Source: Burkholderia catarinensis
GTDB lineage: Bacteria > Pseudomonadota > Gammaproteobacteria > Burkholderiales > Burkholderiaceae
Direction: 5' to 3'
Length of the DNA stretch: 64,000 nucleotides
Assembly (NCBI RefSeq): GCF_001883705.2
Contig: NZ_MDEQ02000028.1
Location: forward strand, 1-64,000
A model generated the notes under the pieces. It worked only from the letters and a program-made list of their open reading frames with translations, had not been told where the DNA came from and ran no database searches. Of the stretch, positions 25,049 through 34,651 are shown in pieces. Position numbers and translations under genes: made by a program. The stretch's first letter is position 1. Every line of letters begins with the position of its first letter.

Positions 25049-25768
25049 ATGAGCAACACCCTGACCACGGCGATGATCTTCGCCGCCGGACGCGGCGAAC
25101 GGATGCGCCCGCTGACCGACACCCGCCCGAAGCCGCTCCTCGAAGCGGGCGGCAAGCCGCTGATCGTGTGGCAGATCGAAGCGCTCGCGCGTGCGGGCAT
25201 CGAGACGATCGTGATCAACCACGCATGGCTCGGCGAGCGGATCGAGGCCGCGCTCGGCGACGGTTCGCGCTGGGGCGTGCGGCTCGCGTATTCGGCCGAG
25301 GGCGAAGCGCTGGAGACCGCAGGCGGCATCGCGCAGGCGCTGCCGCTGCTCGAACGCGACGGGCGGCCGACGGTGTTCGCGGCGGTCGCGGGCGACGTGT
25401 TCTGCGCATTCGACTACCGGACGCTCGCCGCACACGCCGCGCGCATGGCCGCGCTCGACGCCCCCGCGATGCATCTCGTCATGGTGCCGAACCCGCCGTT
25501 CCATCCGGCCGGCGATTTCGTGCTCCACGACGACGGCCGGCTGTCGCTCACCGGCGCCCCGCGCGTCACGTTCGGCAGCATCGGCGTCTACGACACGCGG
25601 ATGTTCCGCGACATCGTGCCCGGCATGCACCGCGCGCTGTCGCCCTACTTCAAGGCGACCATCGAGGCCGGCCGCGCGAGCGGCGAATTATATGAAGGCA
25701 TCTGGGAAAACGTCGGCACACCCGCGCAGCTCGGCGAACTCGACGCGCGGTTGCGCGCCGCGGGCTGA
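25049..25768 (+). CDS. murU: N-acetylmuramate alpha-1-phosphate uridylyltransferase MurU
   Basis: MurU makes UDP-MurNAc from MurNAc-1-phosphate, completing the AmgK-MurU recycling route. The 239-residue protein has the nucleotidyltransferase signature AAGRGERMRPLTDTRPKPLL (residues 12-31), the GDVFCAFDY metal site at about 116-124, and the terminal WENVGTPAQLGEL. ATG 25049 gives the family start; upstream in-frame codons lie in amgK. The gene pair with amgK is diagnostic. Confidence 0.92.
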   Translation: MSNTLTTAMIFAAGRGERMRPLTDTRPKPLLEAGGKPLIVWQIEALARAGIETIVINHAWLGERIEAALGDGSRWGVRLAYSAEGEALETAGGIAQALPLLERDGRPTVFAAVAGDVFCAFDYRTLAAHAARMAALDAPAMHLVMVPNPPFHPAGDFVLHDDGRLSLTGAPRVTFGSIGVYDTRMFRDIVPGMHRALSPYFKATIEAGRASGELYEGIWENVGTPAQLGELDARLRAAG

Positions 25769-25774
25769 GTAAGC

Positions 25775-25796
25775 GCCCGGCGTGCAACCGCCGGGC
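25775..25796. terminator. Hairpin after murU
   Basis: GCCCGGCG (25775-25782) pairs with CGCCGGGC (25789-25796) around a 6-nt loop, 6 nt after the murU stop. No T-tract follows, so termination is only possible. It lies between convergent murU and the ABC transporter gene. Confidence 0.4.
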
Positions 25797-25921
25797 AAGC
25801 GGCCCGGCCGGCGTGAGGCCATCCGGCGCCATGCCCGACCCGCACGTCGGCACCACCCGCGCCCCGTCTTCCGGGAAACCGCCCTGCCAGCCGCACGCCG
25901 CAACCTGCGGCGCGCGTGGAC

Positions 25922-27793
25922 TCAAGCGGCCTCGGCCTCTTCCCCGCCGGCCGCCGCGCGCTGCTGCTGCAGCGCCCACATCTGCGCATACAGCCCGTCG
26001 GCGCGCACGAGTTCGTCGTGCGTGCCGCGCTCGACGATCCGTCCGTGGTCCATCACCAGGATCTGCTGCGCGTGCACGACCGTCGACAGCCGGTGCGCGA
26101 TCACGAGCGTCGTGCGATGCCGCGCGATCTGGTCGAGTTCATGCTGGATCGCGCGCTCCGAGCGCGAATCGAGCGCCGACGTCGCTTCGTCGAACAGCAG
26201 CACCGGCGGATCCTTCAGCAGCGTGCGCGCGATCGCGACGCGCTGCTTCTCGCCGCCCGACAGCTTCAGCCCGCGCTCGCCGACCGGCGTGTCATAGCCC
26301 TTCGGCAAGCTTTCGATGAAATCGTGGATGTGCGCGGCGCGCGCGGCCGCGATCACCTCGTCGCGGGTCGCGGTCGGCCGGCCGTACGCGATGTTGTAGT
26401 AGATCGAGTCGTTGAACAGCACGGTGTCCTGCGGCACGATCCCGATCGACGCGCGCAGCGAGTCCTGCGTGACGTCGCGAATGTCCTGGCCGTCGATCCG
26501 GATCGCGCCGCCCGCCTGCCGGTCGAGATCGTAGAAGCGGAACAGCAGGCGCGACAGCGTCGACTTCCCCGAGCCGCTGTGGCCGACCACCGCGGTCGTC
26601 GTGCCCGCGTCGACCGTGAACGTCACGTCGTGCAGGATCTGCCGCTCCGGCTCATAGGCGAAGTTCACGTGTTCGAAGCGCAGTTGCGCGCCGGTCACCG
26701 CGAGCGGCCGCGCATCGGGCCGGTCCGCGACTTCCTTCGCGGCCGACAGCAGCCCGAACATCCGGTCCATGTCGGTCAGGCTCTGCTTCAGCTCGCGATA
26801 GACGACGCCGAGGAAGTTCAGCGGGATATAGAGCTGCAGCATGAACGTGTTGATCAGCACGAGATCGCCGAGCGTCAGCTTGCCTGCGAGCACGCCCTGG
26901 GTCGCGCGCCACAGGATGAACACGAGCCCCGTGCCGATGATCGCCTGCTGGCCGAAGTTCAGCACCGACAGCGAGTTCTGCGAGCGGATCGCGGCCTTCC
27001 GGTAGCGCTTCAGGTTCTCGTCGTAGCGCTGCGCCTCCCACTCCTCGTTGCCGAAATACTTCACCGTCTCATAGTTGATCAGCGAATCGATCGCCCGCGA
27101 GTTCGCGCGCGAATCGAGTTCGTTCATCGTGCGGCGGAAATGCGTGCGCCAGTTGGTGACCTTCACGGTGAACACGATGTACGTGACCAGCGCCGCGAAC
27201 GTCACGTATGCGTAATAGGCCTCGTACTTGACCACGAAGAAGCCGAGCACGAGCCCGACCTCGACGAGCGTCGGCAGGATGCTGTACAGCGAATAGGAAA
27301 TCAGTTGCTGGATGCCGCGCGTGCCGCGTTCGATGTCGCGCGACATGCCGCCTGTCTGGCGCTCCAGATGAAACCGCAGCGACAGCCCGTGCAAGTGCCG
27401 GAACACCTGCAGCGCGAGCTGGCGCACCGCGCTCTCGGTAACCTTCGAGAACAGGATCTCGCGCAGCTCGGTGAACAGCGACGTCGACAGCCGCACGAAC
27501 GCATACGCGACGACCAGCAGCCCGACGCCGCCCGCGAGCACGATGGCCGCCGACTGTTCGGCGCGGCCGAGCGCGGTGATCTGTTGCACGTAGGACAGGT
27601 GGTCGACGATGCGCTTCATCACGACCGGCACGCCGAGGTTCGCGACCTTCGCGCCGATCAGGCAGCCGAGCGCGAGCGCGACGCGCCATTTGTAGGTGAC
27701 GAGGTACGGCAGCAGCGACCGGATGGTCTGCCAGTCGTTGCGGGGCCCGGTCGAAGCCGGCGCGGGCTCGCCGGAAGCAGGAAATCGGCGCAT
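25922..27793 (-). CDS. Atm1-type ABC exporter, fused permease and ATPase
   Basis: The 623-residue half-transporter has six hydrophobic helices (about 40-330) and a C-terminal ATPase. Walker A is GHSGSGKST (about 402), the signature is LSGGEKQRVA (about 510) and Walker B is VLLFDEATSALD (about 530). The N-terminal NDWQTIRSLLPYL and the long extracellular-loop pattern place it with the Atm1/HMT1 group, which exports glutathione-linked compounds or metal-thiol adducts. ATG 27793 is chosen because upstream residues are unstructured and Arg/Pro-rich. The transported compound is an inference. Confidence 0.88.
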   Translation of the reverse strand: MRRFPASGEPAPASTGPRNDWQTIRSLLPYLVTYKWRVALALGCLIGAKVANLGVPVVMKRIVDHLSYVQQITALGRAEQSAAIVLAGGVGLLVVAYAFVRLSTSLFTELREILFSKVTESAVRQLALQVFRHLHGLSLRFHLERQTGGMSRDIERGTRGIQQLISYSLYSILPTLVEVGLVLGFFVVKYEAYYAYVTFAALVTYIVFTVKVTNWRTHFRRTMNELDSRANSRAIDSLINYETVKYFGNEEWEAQRYDENLKRYRKAAIRSQNSLSVLNFGQQAIIGTGLVFILWRATQGVLAGKLTLGDLVLINTFMLQLYIPLNFLGVVYRELKQSLTDMDRMFGLLSAAKEVADRPDARPLAVTGAQLRFEHVNFAYEPERQILHDVTFTVDAGTTTAVVGHSGSGKSTLSRLLFRFYDLDRQAGGAIRIDGQDIRDVTQDSLRASIGIVPQDTVLFNDSIYYNIAYGRPTATRDEVIAAARAAHIHDFIESLPKGYDTPVGERGLKLSGGEKQRVAIARTLLKDPPVLLFDEATSALDSRSERAIQHELDQIARHRTTLVIAHRLSTVVHAQQILVMDHGRIVERGTHDELVRADGLYAQMWALQQQRAAAGGEEAEAA

Positions 27794-27970
27794 GGAGGGG
27801 GAAGGATCGGCGGCGGTGCCGGGCGCATGTATCGGCGACCGGCTCGCGCGCTTTCTCGTACAATTTGCGGACGTTGTATTGTCGCAGAAGCCGCTTCGCG
27901 CCGCTGCCGGCGGCCTCGCCGGCCGGCCTGCGCGTGGCGGCGCATTTATTACAGGATGAAAGCCCCCGCC

Positions 27971-28366
27971 ATGACCGATTCGACCCTCGAACTCCCGCAA
28001 AAGCAGCCCGCGCTGCGCGTCGTCCCGCAACCGCACGACGCGAATGTCCACGGCGACGTGTTCGGCGGCTGGATCATGTCCCAGGTCGACATCGCCGGTT
28101 CGATCCCCGCGAGCCAGCGCGCGAACGGCCGCGTCGCGACGGTCGCGGTCAACTCGTTCGTGTTCAAGCAGCCGGTGTTCGTCGGCGATCTGCTCAGCTT
28201 CTACGCGACCATCACGCGCACCGGCAACACGTCGATCACGGTCGACGTCGAGGTGTACGCACAGCGCATGCGCCTGATGGGCGAAATCGTGAGGGTCACC
28301 GAAGCGACGCTCACGTACGTCGCGACCGGCCCGGACCGCAAGCCGCGGCCACTGCCGCCGCTCTGA
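27971..28366 (+). CDS. YciA-type acyl-CoA thioesterase
   Basis: The 131-residue hot-dog-fold enzyme hydrolyses acyl-CoA thioesters. The active-site helix region NVHGDVFGGWIMSQVDIAG (residues 28-46) matches the YciA pattern, with the catalytic aspartate in GDVFGGW. A second conserved segment, FKQPVFVGDLLSFYA, follows. ATG 27971 is chosen; an in-frame ATG at 27956 would add MKAPA. It is divergent from the ABC exporter and convergent with the next gene. Confidence 0.85.
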   Translation: MTDSTLELPQKQPALRVVPQPHDANVHGDVFGGWIMSQVDIAGSIPASQRANGRVATVAVNSFVFKQPVFVGDLLSFYATITRTGNTSITVDVEVYAQRMRLMGEIVRVTEATLTYVATGPDRKPRPLPPL

Positions 28367-28403
28367 CCGGCGAGCGCCGCGCGACGGCGCGGCACGCGTC
28401 CCG

Positions 28404-28886
28404 TCAGTGCGTGGCCGTCAGCCCGAACTCCCGCATCGCGGGCAGGAAATCGTGATTCAGCTTCGGCTTGCGCGACAGCTTCACCAGCACGTAGCGCTGG
28501 AACGGCGCGAGCCGCTGCCACTGTGCGAGCTCGGGCGCCGTCAGCCCGGCCAGCGCGCTCTGCTGCACGAGCGACGCCGGCACCGTGTCGACGGCGCGCC
28601 AGCTCGGCAGCTCGTCCGGCTGGAACCACGACGGTTCCAGATCGGCGTGCGTGCGCAGCATTTCGAACAGCGCGTGATCGAAGTTGGGCTCGATCGCGAT
28701 GTCGTCGTCGGCCGGAAAGCACGCGAGCAGCTTGCGGTCCTCGAGCGGCAGCAACTGCCACTGCTCGAGCGAAATCCGCAGACCGAAACGGTCGAGATTG
28801 AAACGCACGATCATCGGGATGTACGTCAGGTTTTCCGACGAATCGTGTTCGAAGTTGAATAGCAATGGAGCGTCGCTGAGTCCCAT
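28404..28886 (-). CDS. Nitrate reductase associated protein family
   Basis: The 160-residue soluble protein starts MGLSDAPLLFNFEHDSSENL, which with the RFNLDRFGLRISLEQWQLLP segment recalls the family annotated as nitrate-reductase-associated protein. Its biochemical role is not established. No nitrate reductase is nearby. The divergent neighbour is fdhD, which matures molybdenum formate dehydrogenase, so a link to molybdo-enzymes is plausible. The family call is from memory of the N-terminal pattern and should be searched. Confidence 0.6.
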   Translation of the reverse strand: MGLSDAPLLFNFEHDSSENLTYIPMIVRFNLDRFGLRISLEQWQLLPLEDRKLLACFPADDDIAIEPNFDHALFEMLRTHADLEPSWFQPDELPSWRAVDTVPASLVQQSALAGLTAPELAQWQRLAPFQRYVLVKLSRKPKLNHDFLPAMREFGLTATH

Positions 28887-29007
28887 GGTCGTTACCTGAT
28901 GTGGCGGATGCCGGCGCGGCTGGCCTGCCTGAGGTATTTTAGAACCTCTGCGCGCGGGCGGCGGACACGATTGTCGCCGGCCGTGCTTCGAACCAACGGG
29001 AGTGCTC

Positions 29008-29856
29008 GTGAATCCGACCGAATCCGGTGAACTGCGCGACGAACCGCGCACCGAACCGCGCGGCGCGATCGAATTGTCCGTTCGCCGCACGCGCGGCGGC
29101 GCCGTCGAAACCGCGCACGACTACGTGGGCCAGGAATGGCCCGTCGCCCTCGTTTTCAACGGCATCTCGCATGCGGTGATGATGTGTACGCCGTGCGACC
29201 TCGAAGCGTTCGCGGTCGGCTTCGCGATCTCGGAAGGGATCGTCGCGCGCGGCAGCGACATCAAGGACATCGAGGTGATCCTGCACGCCGACGCGCCGCT
29301 GCCGCACGCGGAGGTCCACCTTGAGGTCGTCCAGCAGGCGTTCGCCGCGCTGAAGGACCGGCGCCGCGCACTCGCGGGGCGCACGGGCTGCGGCGTATGC
29401 GGAATCGAAAGCATCGACCTGCTCGACCTTGCGCCCGAACGCGTGCCCGACACGGACTTTCTCGCGCGCCTCGCGCCCGACGCGCTGGCGCGCGCGGCAC
29501 ATGCGCTGCCGGCCCACCAGGCGCTTACGCAGCTCACGGGCGGCCTGCATGCGGCCGCGTGGTGCGACGCAACAGGCGCGATCGGGATCGCGTTCGAGGA
29601 TGTCGGCCGCCACAACGCGCTCGACAAGCTGATCGGCTCGCTCGTGCTGTCGCGCGCCGACGCGACCGACGGCTTCGTGTTCCTGTCGAGCCGCGCGAGC
29701 TACGAGCTCGTGCGCAAGGCCGCCCGGGTCGGCATCCCGCTGGTCGCGACGATCTCCGCGCCGTCGTCGCTCGCGATCGAGATCGCGAAGGCGGCCGGCT
29801 TGCGGCTCGTCAGCTTCTGCCGCGAAACCGGCCACGTCGACTACGGCACAGCCTGA
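29008..29856 (+). CDS. fdhD: Formate dehydrogenase accessory sulfurtransferase FdhD
   Basis: FdhD passes sulfur from IscS to the Mo-bisMGD cofactor of formate dehydrogenases. The 282-residue protein has the conserved cysteine loop TGCGVCGIES with C128 and C131, and later the DVGRHNALDKLIG and FLSSRASYELV segments of the family. The start is GTG 29008, with GGGAG 5 nt upstream; GTG 29002 is the alternative. No formate dehydrogenase structural gene is in the window. Confidence 0.94.
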   Translation: MNPTESGELRDEPRTEPRGAIELSVRRTRGGAVETAHDYVGQEWPVALVFNGISHAVMMCTPCDLEAFAVGFAISEGIVARGSDIKDIEVILHADAPLPHAEVHLEVVQQAFAALKDRRRALAGRTGCGVCGIESIDLLDLAPERVPDTDFLARLAPDALARAAHALPAHQALTQLTGGLHAAAWCDATGAIGIAFEDVGRHNALDKLIGSLVLSRADATDGFVFLSSRASYELVRKAARVGIPLVATISAPSSLAIEIAKAAGLRLVSFCRETGHVDYGTA

Positions 29857-29864
29857 TCGCGAAC

Positions 29865-29904
29865 GCGGGCGCGCGCCGGCGATCCGCCGCCGGCGCGCGC
29901 CCGC
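29865..29904. terminator. 17-bp GC hairpin between convergent genes
   Basis: A perfect 17-bp inverted repeat (29865-29881 and 29888-29904) with a 6-nt loop lies between fdhD and the crotonase gene. A direct repeat of 18 bp (29880-29897 and 29904-29921) overlaps it. No T-tract is present. It may terminate both genes. Confidence 0.5.
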
Positions 29905-29931
29905 GATCCGCCGCCGGCGCGACCTGCTCCG

Positions 29932-30699
29932 TCAGTCGAACTGACGGAAATCCGGCTTGCGCTTCTCGAAGAACGCCGTCATCGCCTCGCGCGCTTCCGG
30001 CGCGCGCAGCATCGCGGCGAAGTGGCCCGCTTCCTCGGCCATCCGTGCGGGCGTCGCCACGCCGCCCGTATCCTTCAGCAGCGCCTTCGTCACGCGCAGC
30101 GACGCCGCCGGCAGCGCCGCGAGCTTCGCCGCCTGCTTCGCCGCGAACGCGTCGAGCTCGGCAGCCGGCAGCACGCGGTTGACGATGCCGATCCGGTACG
30201 CTTCCAGCGCGTCGAACGCCTCGCCGAGCAGCAGCTTCTCGGCGGCGACCTGATGGCCGGCCAGGCGCGGCAGCAGCGCACTCGACGCGGCTTCCGGGCA
30301 CAGCCCGAGCTGCGCGAACGGCAGCGAGAACGTCGCGGTATCGGCCGCGTAGACCAGATCGCAGTGCAGCAGCATCGTTACGCCGACACCGATCGCGAGG
30401 CCCGGCACCGCGGCCACGATCGGCTTGCCCGCGCTGCTGATCCGCGCGAGAAACTGGAACACCGATGCGGTGTCGTCCTTCGGCGGCGACTTCAGGAAAT
30501 CCTCGAGATCGTTCCCCGCGCTGAAATTGCCGTCGCTGCCGCGCAGCAGGATCACGCGGACCGCCTTGTCTTCCTGCGCATCGGCGAGCGCATCGGCCAT
30601 CGTCTGGTACATCGCCGCCGTCAGCGCGTTCTTCTTCGCCGGGCGCGCGATCGTGATCGTCATCACGCCTTCGGCGCGTTCCACTTGAATTTCGGCCAC
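29932..30699 (-). CDS. Enoyl-CoA hydratase/isomerase family protein, isomerase-like
   Basis: This 255-residue crotonase-fold protein starts at GTG 30699, with AAAGGAG 7 nt upstream. The oxyanion-hole segments are FSAGNDLEDF (59-68) and PGLAIGVGVTML. The segment LPFAQLGLCPEAASS (126-140) lacks the first catalytic glutamate of true hydratases (PExxLG) but keeps E136, the pattern of delta3-delta2-enoyl-CoA isomerases of the ECI2 type. An isomerase feeding unsaturated fatty acids into beta-oxidation is therefore favoured. It is the last gene of the beta-oxidation run, 92 nt after the thiolase. Confidence 0.82.
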   Translation of the reverse strand: MAEIQVERAEGVMTITIARPAKKNALTAAMYQTMADALADAQEDKAVRVILLRGSDGNFSAGNDLEDFLKSPPKDDTASVFQFLARISSAGKPIVAAVPGLAIGVGVTMLLHCDLVYAADTATFSLPFAQLGLCPEAASSALLPRLAGHQVAAEKLLLGEAFDALEAYRIGIVNRVLPAAELDAFAAKQAAKLAALPAASLRVTKALLKDTGGVATPARMAEEAGHFAAMLRAPEAREAMTAFFEKRKPDFRQFD

Positions 30700-30791
30700 A
30701 ACCGTCTCCTTTGACTTTCCTCTACCGGAATGAAAAAACGGTGCGCGAGCTCGTGGCCCGCGCACCGTCGTCGCTTTTCGTCGCGTCCCGC

Positions 30792-31991
<1,200 letters not shown>

Positions 31992-32010
31992 TTGAAGCTC
32001 CTGTCGGCCC

Positions 32011-32034
32011 GAGTTGGCGCTTCAGCGCTTACTC
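32011..32034. repeat. REP-like imperfect palindrome 1
   Basis: GAGTTGGCGC and GCGCTTACTC form an imperfect inverted repeat in the thiolase/fadB gap. It resembles the second palindrome at 32056-32089 in its GAGT...GCGC...ACTC shape. Confidence 0.6.
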
Positions 32035-32055
32035 AGGCCCCATGCCTTGGCGATC

Positions 32056-32089
32056 GGCCGGAGTCGGTGCGTTAGCGCCGACTCCGGCC
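32056..32089. repeat. REP-like palindrome 2 (12-bp perfect arms)
   Basis: GGCCGGAGTCGG (32056-32067) and CCGACTCCGGCC (32078-32089) pair perfectly around TGCGTTAGCG. With palindrome 1 it fills the 111-bp gap between two co-oriented genes. It may stabilise or attenuate the transcript. Confidence 0.75.
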
Positions 32090-32102
32090 TCGAACACAGT
32101 CC

Positions 32103-34538
32103 TCAGTTACGCACCGGCTTGCCGGTCTGCAACATGCCCATGATCCGTTCCTGCGTCTTTTGCGTGCCGAGCAGCTCGACGAACGCGCGGCGCTCCAGCG
32201 CGAGCAGCCACTGCTCGTCGACGAGGCTGCCGGCTTCGACGTCGCCGCCGCACACGGCTTCGGCGATGCGGCTCGCGATCAGGTAGTCGTGGTCGCTGAT
32301 GAAGCGGCCGTCGCGCATGTTGACGAGCGATGCCTTGATCGTCGCGATCGCCGAGCGGCCCGCGACCGGCACATCCTTCGCCCGCAGCGGTGCACGGTAG
32401 CCGGCTGCGGCCAGCGCACGCGCTTCCTTCTTCGCGGTGTCGAGCAGCTCGAACACGTTGAAGATGATCGTGTCGGACGGCTTCAGGTAGCCCATCGCGC
32501 GCGCATCGTGCGCGGACGCCGAGACCTTCGCCATCGCCGCGTTCTCGAACGACTTCGTGACGAACTTCAGGATGTCGGTGGTCGCGTTCGCGGCCGTGGC
32601 GGCGTCCGCCGCGCGCAGCGCCGCTTCCTTCAGGCCGCCGCCCGCCGGCACGAGGCCGACGCCCACTTCGACGAGACCGATGTAGCTCTCGACGTGCACG
32701 ACGCGCTTCGCGCTGTGCAGCATCAGCTCGCACCCGCCGCCGAGCGCGATGCCCGACACGGCCGCGACGACCGGCACGTTCGCGTACTTCACGCGCAGCA
32801 TGCCTTCCTGGAACTTCTTCACGAACGGCTCGATGCCTTTCGCGCCGCCCATCATGAACGCGGGCATCGCCTCTTCGAGGTTCGCGCCGGCCGAGAACGG
32901 GCCGCCCGGCGTGCCGAGCTTCAGCGACGTCGGCTGCCAGATCACCACGCCCTTGTAGTCCTTCTCCGCGAGCTCGATCGCCTGCACGAGGCCGTCGATC
33001 ACGCTCGGCCCGATCGTGTTCATCTTCGACTTGAACGACACGATCACGACGTCGTCTTCACCGGCACGGTCGTCGACCCATGCGCGCACCGCGTCGGTCT
33101 CGAACAGCGTCTTGCCGTACGACTTCGGATCGGCTCCCGCTTCGCCGAGCAGCGGCGCGCGGAATACCTGCTTGCCGTAGACCGCGAGGTCCGAGCGCGG
33201 CACGAAGCGCTGCGCCGCCGGCGCCCACGAGCCTTCGGCCGTATGCACGCCGCCCTTCTCGGCGACCACGCCTTCGAGCACCCACGACGGCAGCGGCACG
33301 TTCGCGAGCGCCTTGCCGGCCGCGATGTCTTCCTGCACCCACTCGGCGACCTGCTTCCAGCCGGCAGCCTGCCAGCCTTCGAACGGGCCTTCGTTCCAGC
33401 CGAAACCCCAGCGGATCGCGAGGTCGACGTCGCGCGCGTTGTCGGCGATCGATTCGAGATGCACGCCGATGTAGTGGAACACGTCGCGGAAGATCGACCA
33501 CAGGAACTGCGCGTGCGGATGGTCCGTCTCGCGCAGCAGCTTCAGGCGCTCGGCCGGCGGACGCTTCAGGATGCGGCCGACGGTTTCGTCGGCCTTCGCG
33601 CCGGCGTCGACGTAGCTGCCCGTCTTCGCGTCGAGCACCTTGATCGCCTTGCCTTCCTTCTTGTAGAAACCGCCGCCCGTCTTCTGGCCGAGCGCGCCCT
33701 GCTTCACCAGTTCGGCGAGCACGGCGGGCGTCTGGTAGACCGGGAAGAACGGATCATCGGCGAGGTTGTCCTGCATCGTCTTGATCACGTGCGCCATCGT
33801 GTCGAGGCCGACCACGTCCGCGGTGCGGAACGTCGCCGACTTCGCGCGACCGAGGCGGCTGCCCGTCAGGTCGTCGACTTCGTCGAAGCGCAGGCCGAAC
33901 TTCGCGGCCTCGGTGATCACCGCGAGGATCGAGAAGATGCCGACGCGGTTCGCGATGAAGTTCGGCGTGTCCTTCGCGCGCACGACGCCCTTGCCGACGA
34001 TGCTCGTCAGGAACGTCTCGAGCTGGTCGAGGATCTCCGGACGCGTATGCGCGGTCGGGATCAGCTCGACGAGGTGCATGTAGCGCGGCGGGTTGAAGAA
34101 GTGCACGCCGCAGAAGCGCGACTTCAGCTCGTCCGAGAAACCTTCGGACAGCTTCGTGATCGACAGGCCCGACGTGTTGGTCGCGAAGATCGCGTTCGGT
34201 GCGATGTGCGGCGCGACCTTCTTGTACAGGTCGTGCTTCCAGTCCATCCGCTCGGCGATCGCCTCGATCACGACGTCGCACTCGGCGAGCTTCGCGATGT
34301 CGTCTTCGTAGTTCGCTGCTTCGAGGTACTTCGCGTCGTCCTTCACGCCGAACGGCGCGGGCGACAACTTCTTCAGGTTCTCGATCGCCTTCAGCGCGAT
34401 CGCGTTTTTCGGGCCTTCCTTGGCCGGCAGGTCGAACAGCAGCACCGGCACGCGCGCGTTGATGAGGTGCGCGGCGATCTGCGCGCCCATCACGCCGGCG
34501 CCCAGCACGGCGACCTTGCGAATCAGGAAATTGCTCAC
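32103..34538 (-). CDS. Bifunctional 3-hydroxyacyl-CoA dehydrogenase / enoyl-CoA hydratase
   Basis: This 811-residue enzyme carries two beta-oxidation steps. The dehydrogenase comes first: Rossmann motif VAVLGAGVMGAQIA at 9-22 and catalytic-loop segment VHFFNPPRYMHLVE near 146. The crotonase domain follows at about 510-720, with SAGANLEEAM and GIALGGGCELMLHSAKR. This order is the reverse of E. coli FadB. The start is GTG 34538 with GGAG about 7 nt upstream; the frame is open far further but those residues overlap the acyl-CoA dehydrogenase gene. It lies between that gene and the thiolase in one operon. Confidence 0.93.
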   Translation of the reverse strand: MSNFLIRKVAVLGAGVMGAQIAAHLINARVPVLLFDLPAKEGPKNAIALKAIENLKKLSPAPFGVKDDAKYLEAANYEDDIAKLAECDVVIEAIAERMDWKHDLYKKVAPHIAPNAIFATNTSGLSITKLSEGFSDELKSRFCGVHFFNPPRYMHLVELIPTAHTRPEILDQLETFLTSIVGKGVVRAKDTPNFIANRVGIFSILAVITEAAKFGLRFDEVDDLTGSRLGRAKSATFRTADVVGLDTMAHVIKTMQDNLADDPFFPVYQTPAVLAELVKQGALGQKTGGGFYKKEGKAIKVLDAKTGSYVDAGAKADETVGRILKRPPAERLKLLRETDHPHAQFLWSIFRDVFHYIGVHLESIADNARDVDLAIRWGFGWNEGPFEGWQAAGWKQVAEWVQEDIAAGKALANVPLPSWVLEGVVAEKGGVHTAEGSWAPAAQRFVPRSDLAVYGKQVFRAPLLGEAGADPKSYGKTLFETDAVRAWVDDRAGEDDVVIVSFKSKMNTIGPSVIDGLVQAIELAEKDYKGVVIWQPTSLKLGTPGGPFSAGANLEEAMPAFMMGGAKGIEPFVKKFQEGMLRVKYANVPVVAAVSGIALGGGCELMLHSAKRVVHVESYIGLVEVGVGLVPAGGGLKEAALRAADAATAANATTDILKFVTKSFENAAMAKVSASAHDARAMGYLKPSDTIIFNVFELLDTAKKEARALAAAGYRAPLRAKDVPVAGRSAIATIKASLVNMRDGRFISDHDYLIASRIAEAVCGGDVEAGSLVDEQWLLALERRAFVELLGTQKTQERIMGMLQTGKPVRN

Positions 34539-34651
34539 GGGATGTCTCCGGATGGTGTCGTGCAGCGCGGGAGGTGAGGGCTGCACGGCGTAGTGAGTAC
34601 CAGGAACCGTTGCGTTCGGGCGGCGCGCATCGCGCACCGCCCGGACTCGCG

